This document shows, in pieces, positions 26,983 through 36,440 of a stretch of 64,000 nucleotides of DNA. The position numbers were made by a program, and so were the translations under genes. Under the pieces are notes generated by a model. It worked only from the letters and a program-made list of their open reading frames with translations, was not told where the DNA came from and ran no database searches. Each line of letters starts with the position of its first letter. Position 1 is the first letter of the stretch. The stretch comes from Mixta sp. Marseille-Q2659 (GTDB taxonomy: Bacteria > Pseudomonadota > Gammaproteobacteria > Enterobacterales > Enterobacteriaceae), in the NCBI RefSeq assembly GCF_940807255.1, contig NZ_CALNWY010000018.1, positions 18,326 to 82,325 on the forward strand. The letters run 5' to 3'.

Positions 26983-27423
26983 TTAATTTACGGTCACGAG
27001 AAAACGGGTGCCTCTGACGGCAATAATCGTTGTAGGTGTCTTAAATTTTACGGAGGATGGCGATAATTTTCCTAATCTTCCGGAGGCATAAATAGCCGAG
27101 CCCCGACTTAATAAAACATCAAATGAATAGGTGTTTTTTAGGGGGGTGTAGGTATATTTATTAATTTTAAACTGACTGTTAGCATCTAACGCAACCGTCG
27201 TACCATCGCTAAAGCTTAAACCTGCATAGCCATTTTTCCCGGTCTGTAAAATATCCCCTTCAAATACGCTGGATCCTGAACTTAGTAACTCGCATGTACT
27301 GGCCGTAACCCGACACGTATGCTCTGTTTTTTTAACCACAGCGACCTTTTCCTGAGCGGCATTAACCCCGGTTGCTAACAGCATTAGCACAAGGAAAATA
27401 AATAATTTCATTATGTTAATCAT
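26983..27423 (-). CDS. Secreted FecR-domain protein
   Basis: A 146-residue protein with a signal peptide (MKLFIFLVLMLLATGVNA) and a FecR domain: GDILQTGKNGYAGLSFSDGT, then SRGSAIYASG and TTIIAVRGTRF. Unlike classical FecR sigma regulators it has no cytoplasmic part or membrane anchor and no ECF sigma factor nearby, so it is presumably a periplasmic ligand-binding module. Two cysteines (CRVTASTC) may form a disulfide. The ATG at 27423 sits five bases after GGAG; a second ATG is at 27411. Confidence 0.8.
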   Translation of the reverse strand: MINIMKLFIFLVLMLLATGVNAAQEKVAVVKKTEHTCRVTASTCELLSSGSSVFEGDILQTGKNGYAGLSFSDGTTVALDANSQFKINKYTYTPLKNTYSFDVLLSRGSAIYASGRLGKLSPSSVKFKTPTTIIAVRGTRFLVTVN

Positions 27424-27507
27424 ATAATCTCCGGTATTTAAGCAGTTCAAAATCAGCTTCGGTCAAACAGATTTTGTACAGGAGGACGAATAAAACAGAA
27501 CGGATGC

Positions 27508-28476
27508 TTACTGCTCAGCCTTCAGGCCATTCTTACCGGCTTTTTTTATCTGATATACATAGGCATCTGCTCTTTTAATCGTATCTTCAAGCGAATCTCT
27601 AAACTTAGCTAAACCCGCAGAAAAACCTGGCAGGTCAAGTTTTTTTCCGCCATCGAAAATAATGCTTTTATGAGAGCCAGAGCGCAGCCGGTTAATCAAC
27701 GCTTTTGCATCCTCAAATTTAATGTTATGGAGCATAATAATAAATTCATCGCCGCCAAAACGAACGATAACATCCGTCTCACGTAAAAACTGACGTAGCA
27801 TTTCAGTGAATGCAATAAGAATCCTGTCACCTGTCAGGTGGCCATAGGTATCATTTATCTTTTTAAAATCATCCAGATCCAGCATAATAAGATAATCAGG
27901 CTTCTCTTCCTTAATCGCCTGTTCCAGATAACGCCGGTTATAGGCTCCGGTCAGTAAATCGATATAGAGCTTTTTTCGCTCGTGAACCAGCCGGATATAA
28001 ATGACGGTACGCCAGATAGCAAACGTTAACGGTATTAGCAGCAGGAAGACTAAATTAATTCCCTGCAAAATATGAAGGTTACTTTCCAGTTCATTTATAT
28101 CAGCCTCACTCTCATGCTGGGTTTTGTCTACCTCGCCGTTTTGTACTTTTATGTTGCGGCAGAGGTTTTGGTTATTCTGTAGCCCTCTTTTTTTCAACAA
28201 ATTCGGACTATTTTCCTTGAGTAGGTCGGGCGTAAACCTCCCCTCTGTGTTCGGAATGGAATTCTGATAGTCAGGAATACCCTTATCATTAGCGCAAAGA
28301 ATAAGTAAGCTTCTGGAGATTTCCTGTTCCAAAGACCAATGCTCAAGAAATCTTGTTTTCAATAATTTATTAATCCTCTCATGCTCACTTGCATTCAAAT
28401 AAAATACGCACAATAGAGAAAGCGCCGAAATAATCAGCACGATATAGGATATAAAAATATCTTTCTGTTTTTTCAT
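27508..28476 (-). CDS. Membrane diguanylate cyclase (GGDEF)
   Basis: A 322-residue protein that should make c-di-GMP. A helix at residues 8-28, a periplasmic domain to about 135 with two Cys and no recognised sensor fold, and a second helix (139-162) precede the GGDEF domain. The signature GGDEF is at 241-245, and the RETD inhibitory I-site at 232-235 has the correct five-residue spacing, so product feedback is expected. It is the first gene of an operon with FecR, OmpA-lipoprotein and HD-GYP genes, so making and degrading enzymes are encoded together. The region is AT-rich compared with the window. Confidence 0.9.
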   Translation of the reverse strand: MKKQKDIFISYIVLIISALSLLCVFYLNASEHERINKLLKTRFLEHWSLEQEISRSLLILCANDKGIPDYQNSIPNTEGRFTPDLLKENSPNLLKKRGLQNNQNLCRNIKVQNGEVDKTQHESEADINELESNLHILQGINLVFLLLIPLTFAIWRTVIYIRLVHERKKLYIDLLTGAYNRRYLEQAIKEEKPDYLIMLDLDDFKKINDTYGHLTGDRILIAFTEMLRQFLRETDVIVRFGGDEFIIMLHNIKFEDAKALINRLRSGSHKSIIFDGGKKLDLPGFSAGLAKFRDSLEDTIKRADAYVYQIKKAGKNGLKAEQ

Positions 28477-29083
28477 AGAGACTGAATACCATGCATTATC
28501 GTCAGCGAACCCCGACAGCCCATTTTAACGCCGCATCAAATGCAATTTACATATTTATTAATATGGTGCCATGCAACATTGATAATATTAACCTAAAGTT
28601 TTAACACCCCCATAATATTTATAGGATCTTCTTTTTTCTTATGTTTTTTAATTGCAGTATTGTAAAGCTTATAACCTCTTTTACCAGTAAAATAAGATAG
28701 TCCGCCCCTAGCTATAACCCTTTGAATAAAAAGATAAAACATGAGTATATTATTATGCACTAATGATGGATGCCAAGTTGAGCAGGTATATCCGGTTTTT
28801 TAATCTAGTTAAATTGCAATATTTGGCTTTTAATTCTAAAATTTAGCGCTCTTAGCCATATTAAACTCCAGATATGGCCATTTTTCTTTCAAGCTTGTTC
28901 TGATATTGTAAAAACCCATTATCAACACTCGAAAAAATTGTAAAAACATTAACACAACGCCATTAAAAGGCTGCGAGATATCCCTTAACGATTGTTTACC
29001 TATATTGAGCGCCATACTATAGCGGTAACATATAATTAACTTTTTATGTAAAACCCGAAAGCAACATTTATAAAGGTACCTTC
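28477..29083. other. AT-rich divergent region between the c-di-GMP operon and the SgrR-like gene
   Basis: 607 bases, clearly AT-rich, with no convincing gene; a minus-strand frame at 28836-29138 has no recognisable product. A hairpin GCCATAT/ATATGGC (28855-28878) followed by CATTTTTCTTT could end a plus-strand transcript. I saw no SgrS-like sequence. Confidence 0.45.
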
Positions 29084-30727
29084 GTGATTGAGCCAACCAC
29101 TTCCACCAGGAAAAATACCCACTTAGTACGTTTAGCACGCCAGTACCAAAGGCTTCTCAAACAATATAAAAACAGACAAAACGAAGTATTACTACAGGAT
29201 GTGGCTGATGTGCTTGCCTGTACACCGCGCTATGCACGTACTCTGCTAAAAGATATGAAACAGATGGGGTGGATTAGCTGGGCTTCTTTACCAGGGAGAG
29301 GCAAACTAAGCCAGCTACAGTGTCGACTGGATGATAATGCCCTTCAGGAAATGACGACCGATCCGGTACAACCTCTTATCAGCGCATCCTTTTCGGCCCC
29401 GCTGGATTCTGTTTCATTCCCGGAGGGCGATAGCTTTATCCTCTCCTATTACCGTTCTTTGCCTGCAATTGTCCCCTCTTTTTCTGCCATGCATGCCAGT
29501 CGCCATTTAATTCGTATGGTCCATGCAGGTTTAATGAAATACCAGGATGGCAATACCCATCTCATATTTGGACTGGCGCATCACTGTAAGACGTCCGCCG
29601 ACAGGCTGACCTGGCAGTTTTATCTGCGATCCGGTCTGATTTGGCATAACGAAGAAAAAGTAAGCGCAAATCAGCTTTTGCACGGGCTGAATGCACTAAT
29701 CGGGACGCCGGTTTTACCCTATGTAAAAAGCATTAGCGCAGACGAACAAAGTATTCTGTTCCATTTAACACAGCCGGATGAAATGTTAATTCATCGGCTC
29801 GCGCATCCAGCCTGTTCGCTACCTCACCCTGTTTATCCGACCGTAGGTCTTGGGCCGTTCAGAGTAGTTGAACATAGCGATCAACAGGTAAAACTGTCGC
29901 GCTTTCCATTCTGGTATAGTGAAATGCCCCTGGCGGCTACCATTACGCTGGAAACCCGGCTGCGTAAAATAGCGGACTGGGGCATGATTAGCCTGGAAAC
30001 GCCACAATCAAAACGGCGTGATGAACGCATAAAAACCATTACTCTCGCCGATACCTTTTCTTTTATGGCGTTTAATCAATGCAAGAGCAATGCACTGACG
30101 CGGCATCAGCGCATGATGGTGATGGAAGTTGCACGAAGCGTCGCTCGTAGAATGATTTTGAAACAGGCGGATCTCCTCCCGCTCCCGGAATGGCTCACCA
30201 TGCCTATGGATAATCCCGATCCGGTAACACTGCCGCCCACTCTTGCGATGGCCTACTTTAGTACACCCGGTACCGATAGGTTTGTCCGGTTACTGGTAAA
30301 AAACCTCAAGCTTATGGGCTGCCAGTTATCCGTGACGCCGATACACAACGCTTACTGGTTGTCGCCTGGTAAAAATTGGGAACAGATGGATATTTCCCTT
30401 GGCTATCTGAATAGTCGCCAGGAAGCGGCCTTTACCTATGAAGAACGCTGGCGTCACAGCCAAATGGCGCGGGCATTCTGGCCAGCGGAAATTCAACATC
30501 GCATTTCGGCGCTGTTAAACCGCTCGGTCAGGAGAAGCTGTGCAGACCACCAGCAATTCATAATCAATCTGATGCGTTATGCAATTCGTCATAAGCTGAT
30601 AAATCCGCTTTATGAAAAAAACCACACTCTCCATTATCCTGCGTCCGTACGCGGTATTAAATGTCATCCTCAATGCTTTCCAGACTTTACCTCACTGTGG
30701 ATCGATAACGCAGATCAGCGCGATTAA
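29084..30727 (+). CDS. SgrR-family transcriptional regulator with solute-binding domain
   Basis: A 547-residue protein starting with GTG after TAAAGGTACC. The N-terminal SgrR-type winged helix (RLARQYQRLL, ADVLACTPRYARTLLKDMKQMGWISW) is followed by a family 5 periplasmic-binding-like domain (HLIFGLAHHCKTSADRLTWQFYLRSGLIWHNE split by variable parts). E. coli has two such proteins, SgrR and YbaE; SgrR senses sugar-phosphate stress and activates sgrS. No sgrS or sugar exporter gene is adjacent, so the target is unknown and YbaE-like function is equally possible. The stop codon overlaps the arm of a matS palindrome. Confidence 0.82.
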   Translation: MIEPTTSTRKNTHLVRLARQYQRLLKQYKNRQNEVLLQDVADVLACTPRYARTLLKDMKQMGWISWASLPGRGKLSQLQCRLDDNALQEMTTDPVQPLISASFSAPLDSVSFPEGDSFILSYYRSLPAIVPSFSAMHASRHLIRMVHAGLMKYQDGNTHLIFGLAHHCKTSADRLTWQFYLRSGLIWHNEEKVSANQLLHGLNALIGTPVLPYVKSISADEQSILFHLTQPDEMLIHRLAHPACSLPHPVYPTVGLGPFRVVEHSDQQVKLSRFPFWYSEMPLAATITLETRLRKIADWGMISLETPQSKRRDERIKTITLADTFSFMAFNQCKSNALTRHQRMMVMEVARSVARRMILKQADLLPLPEWLTMPMDNPDPVTLPPTLAMAYFSTPGTDRFVRLLVKNLKLMGCQLSVTPIHNAYWLSPGKNWEQMDISLGYLNSRQEAAFTYEERWRHSQMARAFWPAEIQHRISALLNRSVRRSCADHQQFIINLMRYAIRHKLINPLYEKNHTLHYPASVRGIKCHPQCFPDFTSLWIDNADQRD

Positions 30728-30740
30728 GTGACGGCGTCAC
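30728..30740. other. matS site, first of a close pair
   Basis: GTGACGGCGTCAC fits GTGACRNYGTCAC. The palindrome extends four more bases on each side (TTAA...TTAA), so it is 21 bases overall, overlapping the end of the SgrR-like gene. Confidence 0.8.
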
Positions 30741-30799
30741 TTAAAGATAATGGCGCATAAATTTGCAAGTAATAAACAATTGCACGAAACAATTGATAA

Positions 30800-30812
30800 G
30801 TGACAGTGTCAC
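30800..30812. other. matS site, second of a close pair
   Basis: GTGACAGTGTCAC fits the consensus. It is 72 bases from the previous site, in the convergent space between the SgrR-like gene and mqo. Confidence 0.8.
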
Positions 30813-30877
30813 AAGAAGAGCAGCAATTTCCAGGCGAGATGTCAGAAAATGAGTTAAATGCACAAAAAGCTATCAAT

Positions 30878-30905
30878 AAAAAGGCTGGTTTCTTACCAGC
30901 CTTTT
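30878..30905. terminator. Bidirectional terminator between SgrR-like gene and mqo
   Basis: AAAAAGGCTGGT and ACCAGCCTTTT form a strong stem with A and T flanks, serving both converging genes. Confidence 0.85.
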
Positions 30906-30965
30906 CACCTGTGATTTCAATGATGACAAGCAATACCTATCATTGATTCACCTTCGCCGCCAACC

Positions 30966-32621
30966 TTACAGCGCCATATCGTGCTGAGGTTCAGCCGCTT
31001 TCTGCGCCTGTGGCTGAGCCGCCGGCGCTTCCGTGGTTTTGCCTGCCATGTTGATCACCGGCGGTTTAGTCAGCTGCAGCGTAGCTGCGGTGTCGTTCCA
31101 AACCTGCTGCGCCAGCGCCGGATCGTCATTCAGTTTCTTACCGTAGCTCGGTACGAAATGACGAATTTTCGCCTGCCATTCCGGGGTCTTAAATTGCTCC
31201 GGGAACAGCTGCTTGACGACATTCAGTGCAATCGGTGCTGCGGTTGATGCACCTGGTGAAGCGCCTAACAAGGCCGCCACGGTTTTCTGCTGATCGGTCA
31301 CAATTTCCGTTCCCAGTTTCAGCACGCCGCCCTTCTCTTTATCTTTCTTGATGATCTGTACGCGCTGGCCAGCCTGGATCAGTTTCCAGTCTTCTTTCTT
31401 CGCGTTCGGATAATACTCATTCAGCGCGGCGAAACGGTCGTCATCGCTCAGCATCACCTGACCAATCAGATATTTGACCAGGTCAAAGTTATCCATACCC
31501 ACATTCGCCATCGGCACCACGTTTTTGGTGGTCGTCGTACTCAGCAGATCGAACAGCGAACCGTTTTTCAGGAATTTGGTTGAGAAGGTGGCAAAAGGTC
31601 CAAACAGCACAACCTGTTTGCCATCCAGAAAGCGGGAATCCAGATGCGGAACAGACATCGGCGGCGCACCAACGGAAGCCTGGCCATAGACTTTCTGATT
31701 ATGACGTTTCGCAATCTCCGGGTTTTCTGTAACCAGGAAAGAACCGCCGACCGGGAAGCCTGCATAGTTATCCGCTTCAGGAATGCCGGTCTCCTGCAGC
31801 AGCTTCAGCGCCCCGCCGCCTGCGCCGATAAAGACATATTTGGCATCAACGGCACGGGTTTCGCCGTTTTTGGCATCTTTAATGGTGACATGCCAGGAGT
31901 TATCGCCGTTACGTTTAAAGTCAGTAACTTCAGACGAGGTTTCCAGCTTGAAGTTGTCGTTCTTCTTCAGGCTGCCAATCAGCTGACGGGTAATTTCACC
32001 ATAGTTAACGTCAGTGCCGACCGGCGTCCAGGTCGCGGCCACCTTCTGCTGCGGATCGCGGCCTTCCATAATCAGCGGCGACCATTGTTCGATCTGCTTA
32101 TGATCGGTAGAGAATTTCATGCCCTGGAACAGAACGGTTTTCTGCAGCGCCTGATAACGGCGGCTCAGATAGTCCACGTTCTTATCGCCCCAGACAAAGC
32201 TCATGTGTGCGGTGGAATTGATAAACGAGTGCGGATTATTCAGCACGCCGTTTTTAACCTGCGCCGACCAGAACTGACGGGAGATCATAAAGGCTTCGTT
32301 AATTTCCAGCGCCTTCGTCACGTCGATTGAACCGTCTGCACGCTCTGGCGTGTAGTTCAGTTCCATATTTGCCGAGTGCCCCGTCCCCGCATTGTTCCAG
32401 CCGTTAGAGGATTCCAGCGCGACGCCGTCGAGTTTCTCAACCATGATCTGTTTCCAGTCAGGCTGCAGCTCTTCAAGAAAAGTACCCAGCGAGGCGCTCA
32501 TGATGCCACCGCCGATCAGCAGGACATCGGTTTTTTCTGGTGCAGTTTCAGCGTGCGCAGCAGGAGCCACTAATAAAGCCAAAAGGGAAAGCGAAGGCAG
32601 AACTTTTGTTGATTTAATCAT
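30966..32621 (-). CDS. mqo: Malate:quinone oxidoreductase
   Basis: A membrane-associated FAD enzyme of 551 residues that oxidises malate to oxaloacetate and passes electrons to quinone. The FAD motif [13 protein letters not shown] follows a hydrophobic N-terminal stretch ending AHAET, as in E. coli Mqo. [27 protein letters not shown] and [13 protein letters not shown] are diagnostic. It is divergent from dcuSR with 160 bases between, so C4-dicarboxylate sensing may control it. Confidence 0.93.
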   Translation of the reverse strand: MIKSTKVLPSLSLLALLVAPAAHAETAPEKTDVLLIGGGIMSASLGTFLEELQPDWKQIMVEKLDGVALESSNGWNNAGTGHSANMELNYTPERADGSIDVTKALEINEAFMISRQFWSAQVKNGVLNNPHSFINSTAHMSFVWGDKNVDYLSRRYQALQKTVLFQGMKFSTDHKQIEQWSPLIMEGRDPQQKVAATWTPVGTDVNYGEITRQLIGSLKKNDNFKLETSSEVTDFKRNGDNSWHVTIKDAKNGETRAVDAKYVFIGAGGGALKLLQETGIPEADNYAGFPVGGSFLVTENPEIAKRHNQKVYGQASVGAPPMSVPHLDSRFLDGKQVVLFGPFATFSTKFLKNGSLFDLLSTTTTKNVVPMANVGMDNFDLVKYLIGQVMLSDDDRFAALNEYYPNAKKEDWKLIQAGQRVQIIKKDKEKGGVLKLGTEIVTDQQKTVAALLGASPGASTAAPIALNVVKQLFPEQFKTPEWQAKIRHFVPSYGKKLNDDPALAQQVWNDTAATLQLTKPPVINMAGKTTEAPAAQPQAQKAAEPQHDMAL

Positions 32622-32781
32622 GCTTAATCTTCAATATATCGCGTGGTGGTTAAAAAAAGACGGCTAATATTAAAATATTGTTACTTGTTAGTTGATTTAT
32701 TTTTAGTTTTTTAATTTAAAAAACAGCGCTGCCACTTTCTTTAGTTTCAAAACCTACTGCATTGAGAATTAAAGCAATCTT

Positions 32782-34428
32782 GTGAACCCGTCCCGGCAGT
32801 TAAAATCCGCGTCGAAGCGCCCAATGAAACTCAGCATGTTGACCGCGTTAATGATGAGCGCGGTGATATTTACCGTACTGCTTAGCGTTCATTTCCTCTA
32901 TTTTATTCAGATTGATGATTTCACCCATTCGCACGTAAAAGATAAGGCCCTGGCCGTCGCGCGCACGCTGGCCGAAGATCCGCAGATTCAGCGCGGCCTG
33001 ACGTTGCCCGCTACTGAGGGGCTGATCCAGCCTGTTGCCAGGGCGGTGCAAAAGCGCAACGACCTGCTGTTCGTCACCGTTACCGATATGCGCGGCATTC
33101 GTTATTCCCATCCGAACAGCCAGTTAATTAATAAACGTTTTATGGGTGACGATCTGCAGCCTGCACTGGCCGGACATGAAAACATTTCCTATAACCACGG
33201 CACGCTGGTTGAAGCGTTGCGCGTGTTTACGCCGGTATTTAACGCCCATCATCAGCAAATCGGCGTGGTGGCGATCGGAATTTCACTCAGCGATGTTACG
33301 GCGCAGATTGGTAAAAGCCGCTGGAACATTTTCTGGAGCATTCTGTTAGGCGGCTCGGTGGGATTGCTGGGCGTGCTGATGCTGGTGCGACGGTTGAAAA
33401 CCATTCTGCTTGGCCTCGAACCCCATGAAATTTCCAGCCTGTTTGAACAGCGGCAGGCCATCCTCGATTCGGTTAAAGAAGGCGTTATCGCGGTTGATGC
33501 CGACGCGCGCGTCACGCTGATCAACCAGGCCGCCCAACAGCTGCTGCTGGAAACGGCGATCAAAGCCCCTGTCAGCGGCGAGCCCATGCCTGAAAACGCG
33601 CTGTTGCTGCGTTCCCTGCGCGAAGCGCTGCATGAAGGCAAAGCCCGCTACGATGAAGAACTCAACGTGCGCGGCCGCATTATGATCGGTAATACGGTGC
33701 CGGTGCGCAGCCGCGAGCAGATTATCGGCGCGGTCTGTACCTTTCGCGATAAGACAGAAATCAGCCAGCTGATGAAGCGGCTTGACGGCATGGTCAGCTA
33801 CGTCGATGCGTTACGTGAACGCTCCCATGAATTCATGAATAAACTGCACGTTATTCTTGGCCTGCTGCATATGAAAAACTATGCCCAGATGGAAGCTTAC
33901 ATTTTAAAAACCGCCAATAATTACCAGACGGAAATTGGTTCTCTCCTGCAACGCATCAAGCCGCCGGTTATTGCCGGATTTTTATTAAGTAAAATCAACC
34001 GGGCCTCTGATAAAGGGCATCGTTTAATTCTCAGCGACGCCAGCTACCTGCCCGATAACGGCAGTGAACAACAGGTTGCAGCGCTGGTTATTATTCTCGG
34101 CAATTTAATTGAAAATGCGCTGGAGGCGTTGGATCAACAGCCGGGAGGCGAAATTCACCTTTTATTGCATTACCAGAACGGATGGCTCTCCTGCGAAGTG
34201 AGCGATGATGGCCCGGGCATTCCTGCCACGCTGGAAGCGGATATCTTCAGGAAAGGCTTTTCTTCAAAAGGCGATGAGCGCGGGATGGGACTGTTTCTGG
34301 TCAGGCAGCAAACAGAAAGTCTTGGCGGAAATATTAACGTCGAATCAGAACCGGGCGTATATACCCAGTTTTTTGTACAGCTCCCGTGGGCAAAGGAAAC
34401 AGCGCATGATGAATGTATTGGTGGTTGA
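32782..34428 (+). CDS. dcuS: Sensor histidine kinase DcuS (C4-dicarboxylate/citrate sensing)
   Basis: A 548-residue CitA/DcuS family kinase. Two helices (about 20-42 and 188-205) enclose a periplasmic PAS domain (KRNDLLFVTVTDM). A cytoplasmic PAS, a phospho-acceptor His in RERSHEFMNKLHVILGL and a HATPase with NLIENALEAL and DDGPGI follow. Close similarity to E. coli DcuS runs along the length. The start is GTG 32782. It overlaps dcuR by 23 bases, so the two are coupled. Confidence 0.9.
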   Translation: MNPSRQLKSASKRPMKLSMLTALMMSAVIFTVLLSVHFLYFIQIDDFTHSHVKDKALAVARTLAEDPQIQRGLTLPATEGLIQPVARAVQKRNDLLFVTVTDMRGIRYSHPNSQLINKRFMGDDLQPALAGHENISYNHGTLVEALRVFTPVFNAHHQQIGVVAIGISLSDVTAQIGKSRWNIFWSILLGGSVGLLGVLMLVRRLKTILLGLEPHEISSLFEQRQAILDSVKEGVIAVDADARVTLINQAAQQLLLETAIKAPVSGEPMPENALLLRSLREALHEGKARYDEELNVRGRIMIGNTVPVRSREQIIGAVCTFRDKTEISQLMKRLDGMVSYVDALRERSHEFMNKLHVILGLLHMKNYAQMEAYILKTANNYQTEIGSLLQRIKPPVIAGFLLSKINRASDKGHRLILSDASYLPDNGSEQQVAALVIILGNLIENALEALDQQPGGEIHLLLHYQNGWLSCEVSDDGPGIPATLEADIFRKGFSSKGDERGMGLFLVRQQTESLGGNINVESEPGVYTQFFVQLPWAKETAHDECIGG

Positions 34429-35119
34429 CGATGACGCGATGGTCGCTGAGCTTAACCGCTGCTATATAAACCAGATTTCAGGGCTAACCTGCTGTGGTAC
34501 AGCCTCAACGCTCCAGCAGGCAAAAGAGCGTTTACAGCAGGAGCCGCCGGTCGATCTCATCCTGCTGGATATTTATATGCAGCAGGAAAACGGACTCGAT
34601 CTACTCGCTGAACTGCGCCACTCGGCTTATGCCGTTGACGTCATTATTATCTCGTCTGCGGCAGATGCAGCCACCATCAAAACCTCGCTTAACTATGGCG
34701 TGGTCGATTATCTGATCAAACCTTTCCAGTTTTCCCGCTTTGAAGAAGCCTTAACCCACTGGCGGCAAAAACGGTCGCAAATGGATAACCAGCAGTATTA
34801 TCAGCAGGCGGAGTTGGATCGATTGATTCATGGCCGCGCAGCCGACGCCGGTGAACAGAAACGGCTGCCCAAAGGATTAACGCCGCAAACCCTGCGTACA
34901 TTATGTCAGTGGATTGAGGCGCATCCCGACAGCGAATTTTCTACCGACGAGCTGGCCGCCGAAGTGAATATATCGCGCGTCTCCTGTCGCAAGTACCTGA
35001 TCTGGCTGGCTGAAATAAACATCCTGTTCACTACTATCCATTACGGCGCAACCGGAAGGCCGGTTTACCGCTATCGTTTGCAGGCGGAATATCATTCTTT
35101 GCTGAAGCAGTATTGTTAA
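34406..35119 (+). CDS. dcuR: Response regulator DcuR
   Basis: A 237-residue response regulator: an acidic pocket VVDDDAM, phospho-acceptor Asp in ILLDIYM, and the switch lysine in YLIKPF. The C-terminal HTH (FSTDELAAEVNISRVSCRKYL) matches the DcuR/CitB type. Start ATG 34406, with AAAGGAAA upstream inside dcuS. In E. coli the pair activates fumarate and succinate genes; here mqo is the neighbour. Confidence 0.9.
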   Translation: MMNVLVVDDDAMVAELNRCYINQISGLTCCGTASTLQQAKERLQQEPPVDLILLDIYMQQENGLDLLAELRHSAYAVDVIIISSAADAATIKTSLNYGVVDYLIKPFQFSRFEEALTHWRQKRSQMDNQQYYQQAELDRLIHGRAADAGEQKRLPKGLTPQTLRTLCQWIEAHPDSEFSTDELAAEVNISRVSCRKYLIWLAEINILFTTIHYGATGRPVYRYRLQAEYHSLLKQYC

Positions 35120-35172
35120 CACGCTTACTGCCGGTAAGCCTCGCGACCTGCCGGCAGGCACACTATCAGCAA

Positions 35173-36195
35173 CTAGCGCCAGCCCAGTTCAGGCGCAACC
35201 TGGGTCAAAATCGCTTCCAGCACATGCGCGCAATAATCGACGCCCAGCTGATTGGGAATGGTCAGCAGCAAGGTATCCGCTTCGGCAATCGCCTCATCCT
35301 GTTTCAGCTGCGCAATCAGCTTCTCCGGCTCCGCCGCATAGCTACGGCCAAAAATCGCGCGCGTTTTCTCATCCAGATAACCGACTTGATCGCCCTCCTG
35401 TCTGCTGGCGCCGAAGTAAGCACGATCTTGTTCATTCACTAACGGGAAAATGCTGCGGCTGACCGACACGCGCGGCTTACGGGCGTGCCCCGCTTCCAGC
35501 CAGGCGGCGCGATACGCGCGGATCTGTTTTGCCTGCTGAATATGAAACGCCTCGCCGGTTTCGTCGTCTTTCAGCGTGGAGCTTTGCAGATTCATCCCCA
35601 GCTTCGCCGCCCATTGCGCCGTGGCATTGGAGCCGGATCCCCACCAAATGCGGTCGCGCAATCCTTCTGAAAAAGGTTCCGGCCTTAGCAGTCCCGGCGG
35701 GTTCGCAAACATCGGCTGCGGATTCGGTTTGGCAAATCCCTCGCCGCGCAATACATCAAGCAACACTTCGGCATGACGTCGGCCCATATCCGCGTCGCTT
35801 TCGCCCTCCTGCGGCTGATAGCCAAAATAGCGCCAGCCGTCGATCACCTGTTCCGGCGAGCCGCGACTAATGCCCAACTGTAGACGCCCGCCGGCGATCA
35901 AATCCGCCACGCCCGCCTCTTCTGCCATATAGAGCGGATTCTCATAACGCATATCAATCACGCCGGTGCCGATCTCAATACGTTTAGTCCGCGCGCCTAC
36001 CGCCGCCAGCAGCGGAAACGGCGCGCTGAGCTGACGGGCAAAATGATGCACGCGGAAATAAGCGCCATTGGCGCCCAACTCTTCCGCCGCCACCGCCAGC
36101 TCAACGGATTGCAATAACGCATCCGCTGCGGTACGTGTTGCCGACTGGAATGATGGCCCCCAATGACCAAATGAGAGAAAACCAATTTTTTTCAT
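35173..36195 (-). CDS. Luciferase-like monooxygenase (LLM class flavin-dependent oxidoreductase)
   Basis: A 340-residue TIM-barrel flavoprotein using reduced FMN or F420-like cofactor chemistry. Family blocks include RVHHFARQLSAPFPLLAAVGARTKRIEIGT in pieces, ADLIAGGRLQLGISRGSP and WWGSGSNATAQWAAKLGMNL. The ATG at 36195 begins MKKIGFLSFGHWGP, preferred over an upstream start at 36273. The substrate is unknown and no flavin reductase is adjacent. Confidence 0.83.
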   Translation of the reverse strand: MKKIGFLSFGHWGPSFQSATRTAADALLQSVELAVAAEELGANGAYFRVHHFARQLSAPFPLLAAVGARTKRIEIGTGVIDMRYENPLYMAEEAGVADLIAGGRLQLGISRGSPEQVIDGWRYFGYQPQEGESDADMGRRHAEVLLDVLRGEGFAKPNPQPMFANPPGLLRPEPFSEGLRDRIWWGSGSNATAQWAAKLGMNLQSSTLKDDETGEAFHIQQAKQIRAYRAAWLEAGHARKPRVSVSRSIFPLVNEQDRAYFGASRQEGDQVGYLDEKTRAIFGRSYAAEPEKLIAQLKQDEAIAEADTLLLTIPNQLGVDYCAHVLEAILTQVAPELGWR

Positions 36196-36321
36196 AGCGT
36201 TGCCTTTTCTGATGCCGCCGAGCCATACCGGAACCCGCTCCGGCTTTATGATTAACTGTAGCGTATCAGGCAAGCACTTTTCATCAACCTGTCTGCGCCC
36301 TTTTCATTACCGCTGTTTAAC

Positions 36322-36395
36322 AGTAAGCCGAGGCTTACAGGCGCACGCAAACAACATGTAAGCCACATTTGACGCGCTGTAAACTTTCCCTTACC
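36322..36395 (+). promoter_or_regulatory. Three TyrR boxes and tyrP promoter
   Basis: TyrR box core GTAA-N8-TTAC is exact at 36323-36338 and, within TGTAAA, at 36378-36395. A third box at 36357-36374 reads GTAA-N8-TGAC. The last two centres are 21 bases apart. A TTGACG -35 like sequence (36369-36374) overlaps the middle box and TACCCT (36392-36397) could be the -10. Confidence 0.65.
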
Positions 36396-36440
36396 CTTCG
36401 CGCATCTTTTATAAGCGGAACCGTAAATTCAGGGGAAAGC

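Noticed and set aside
28836..29138. A 100-codon minus-strand frame upstream of the SgrR-like gene
   Set aside because: It overlaps the SgrR-like start, has no recognisable domain and lies in AT-rich intergenic DNA.
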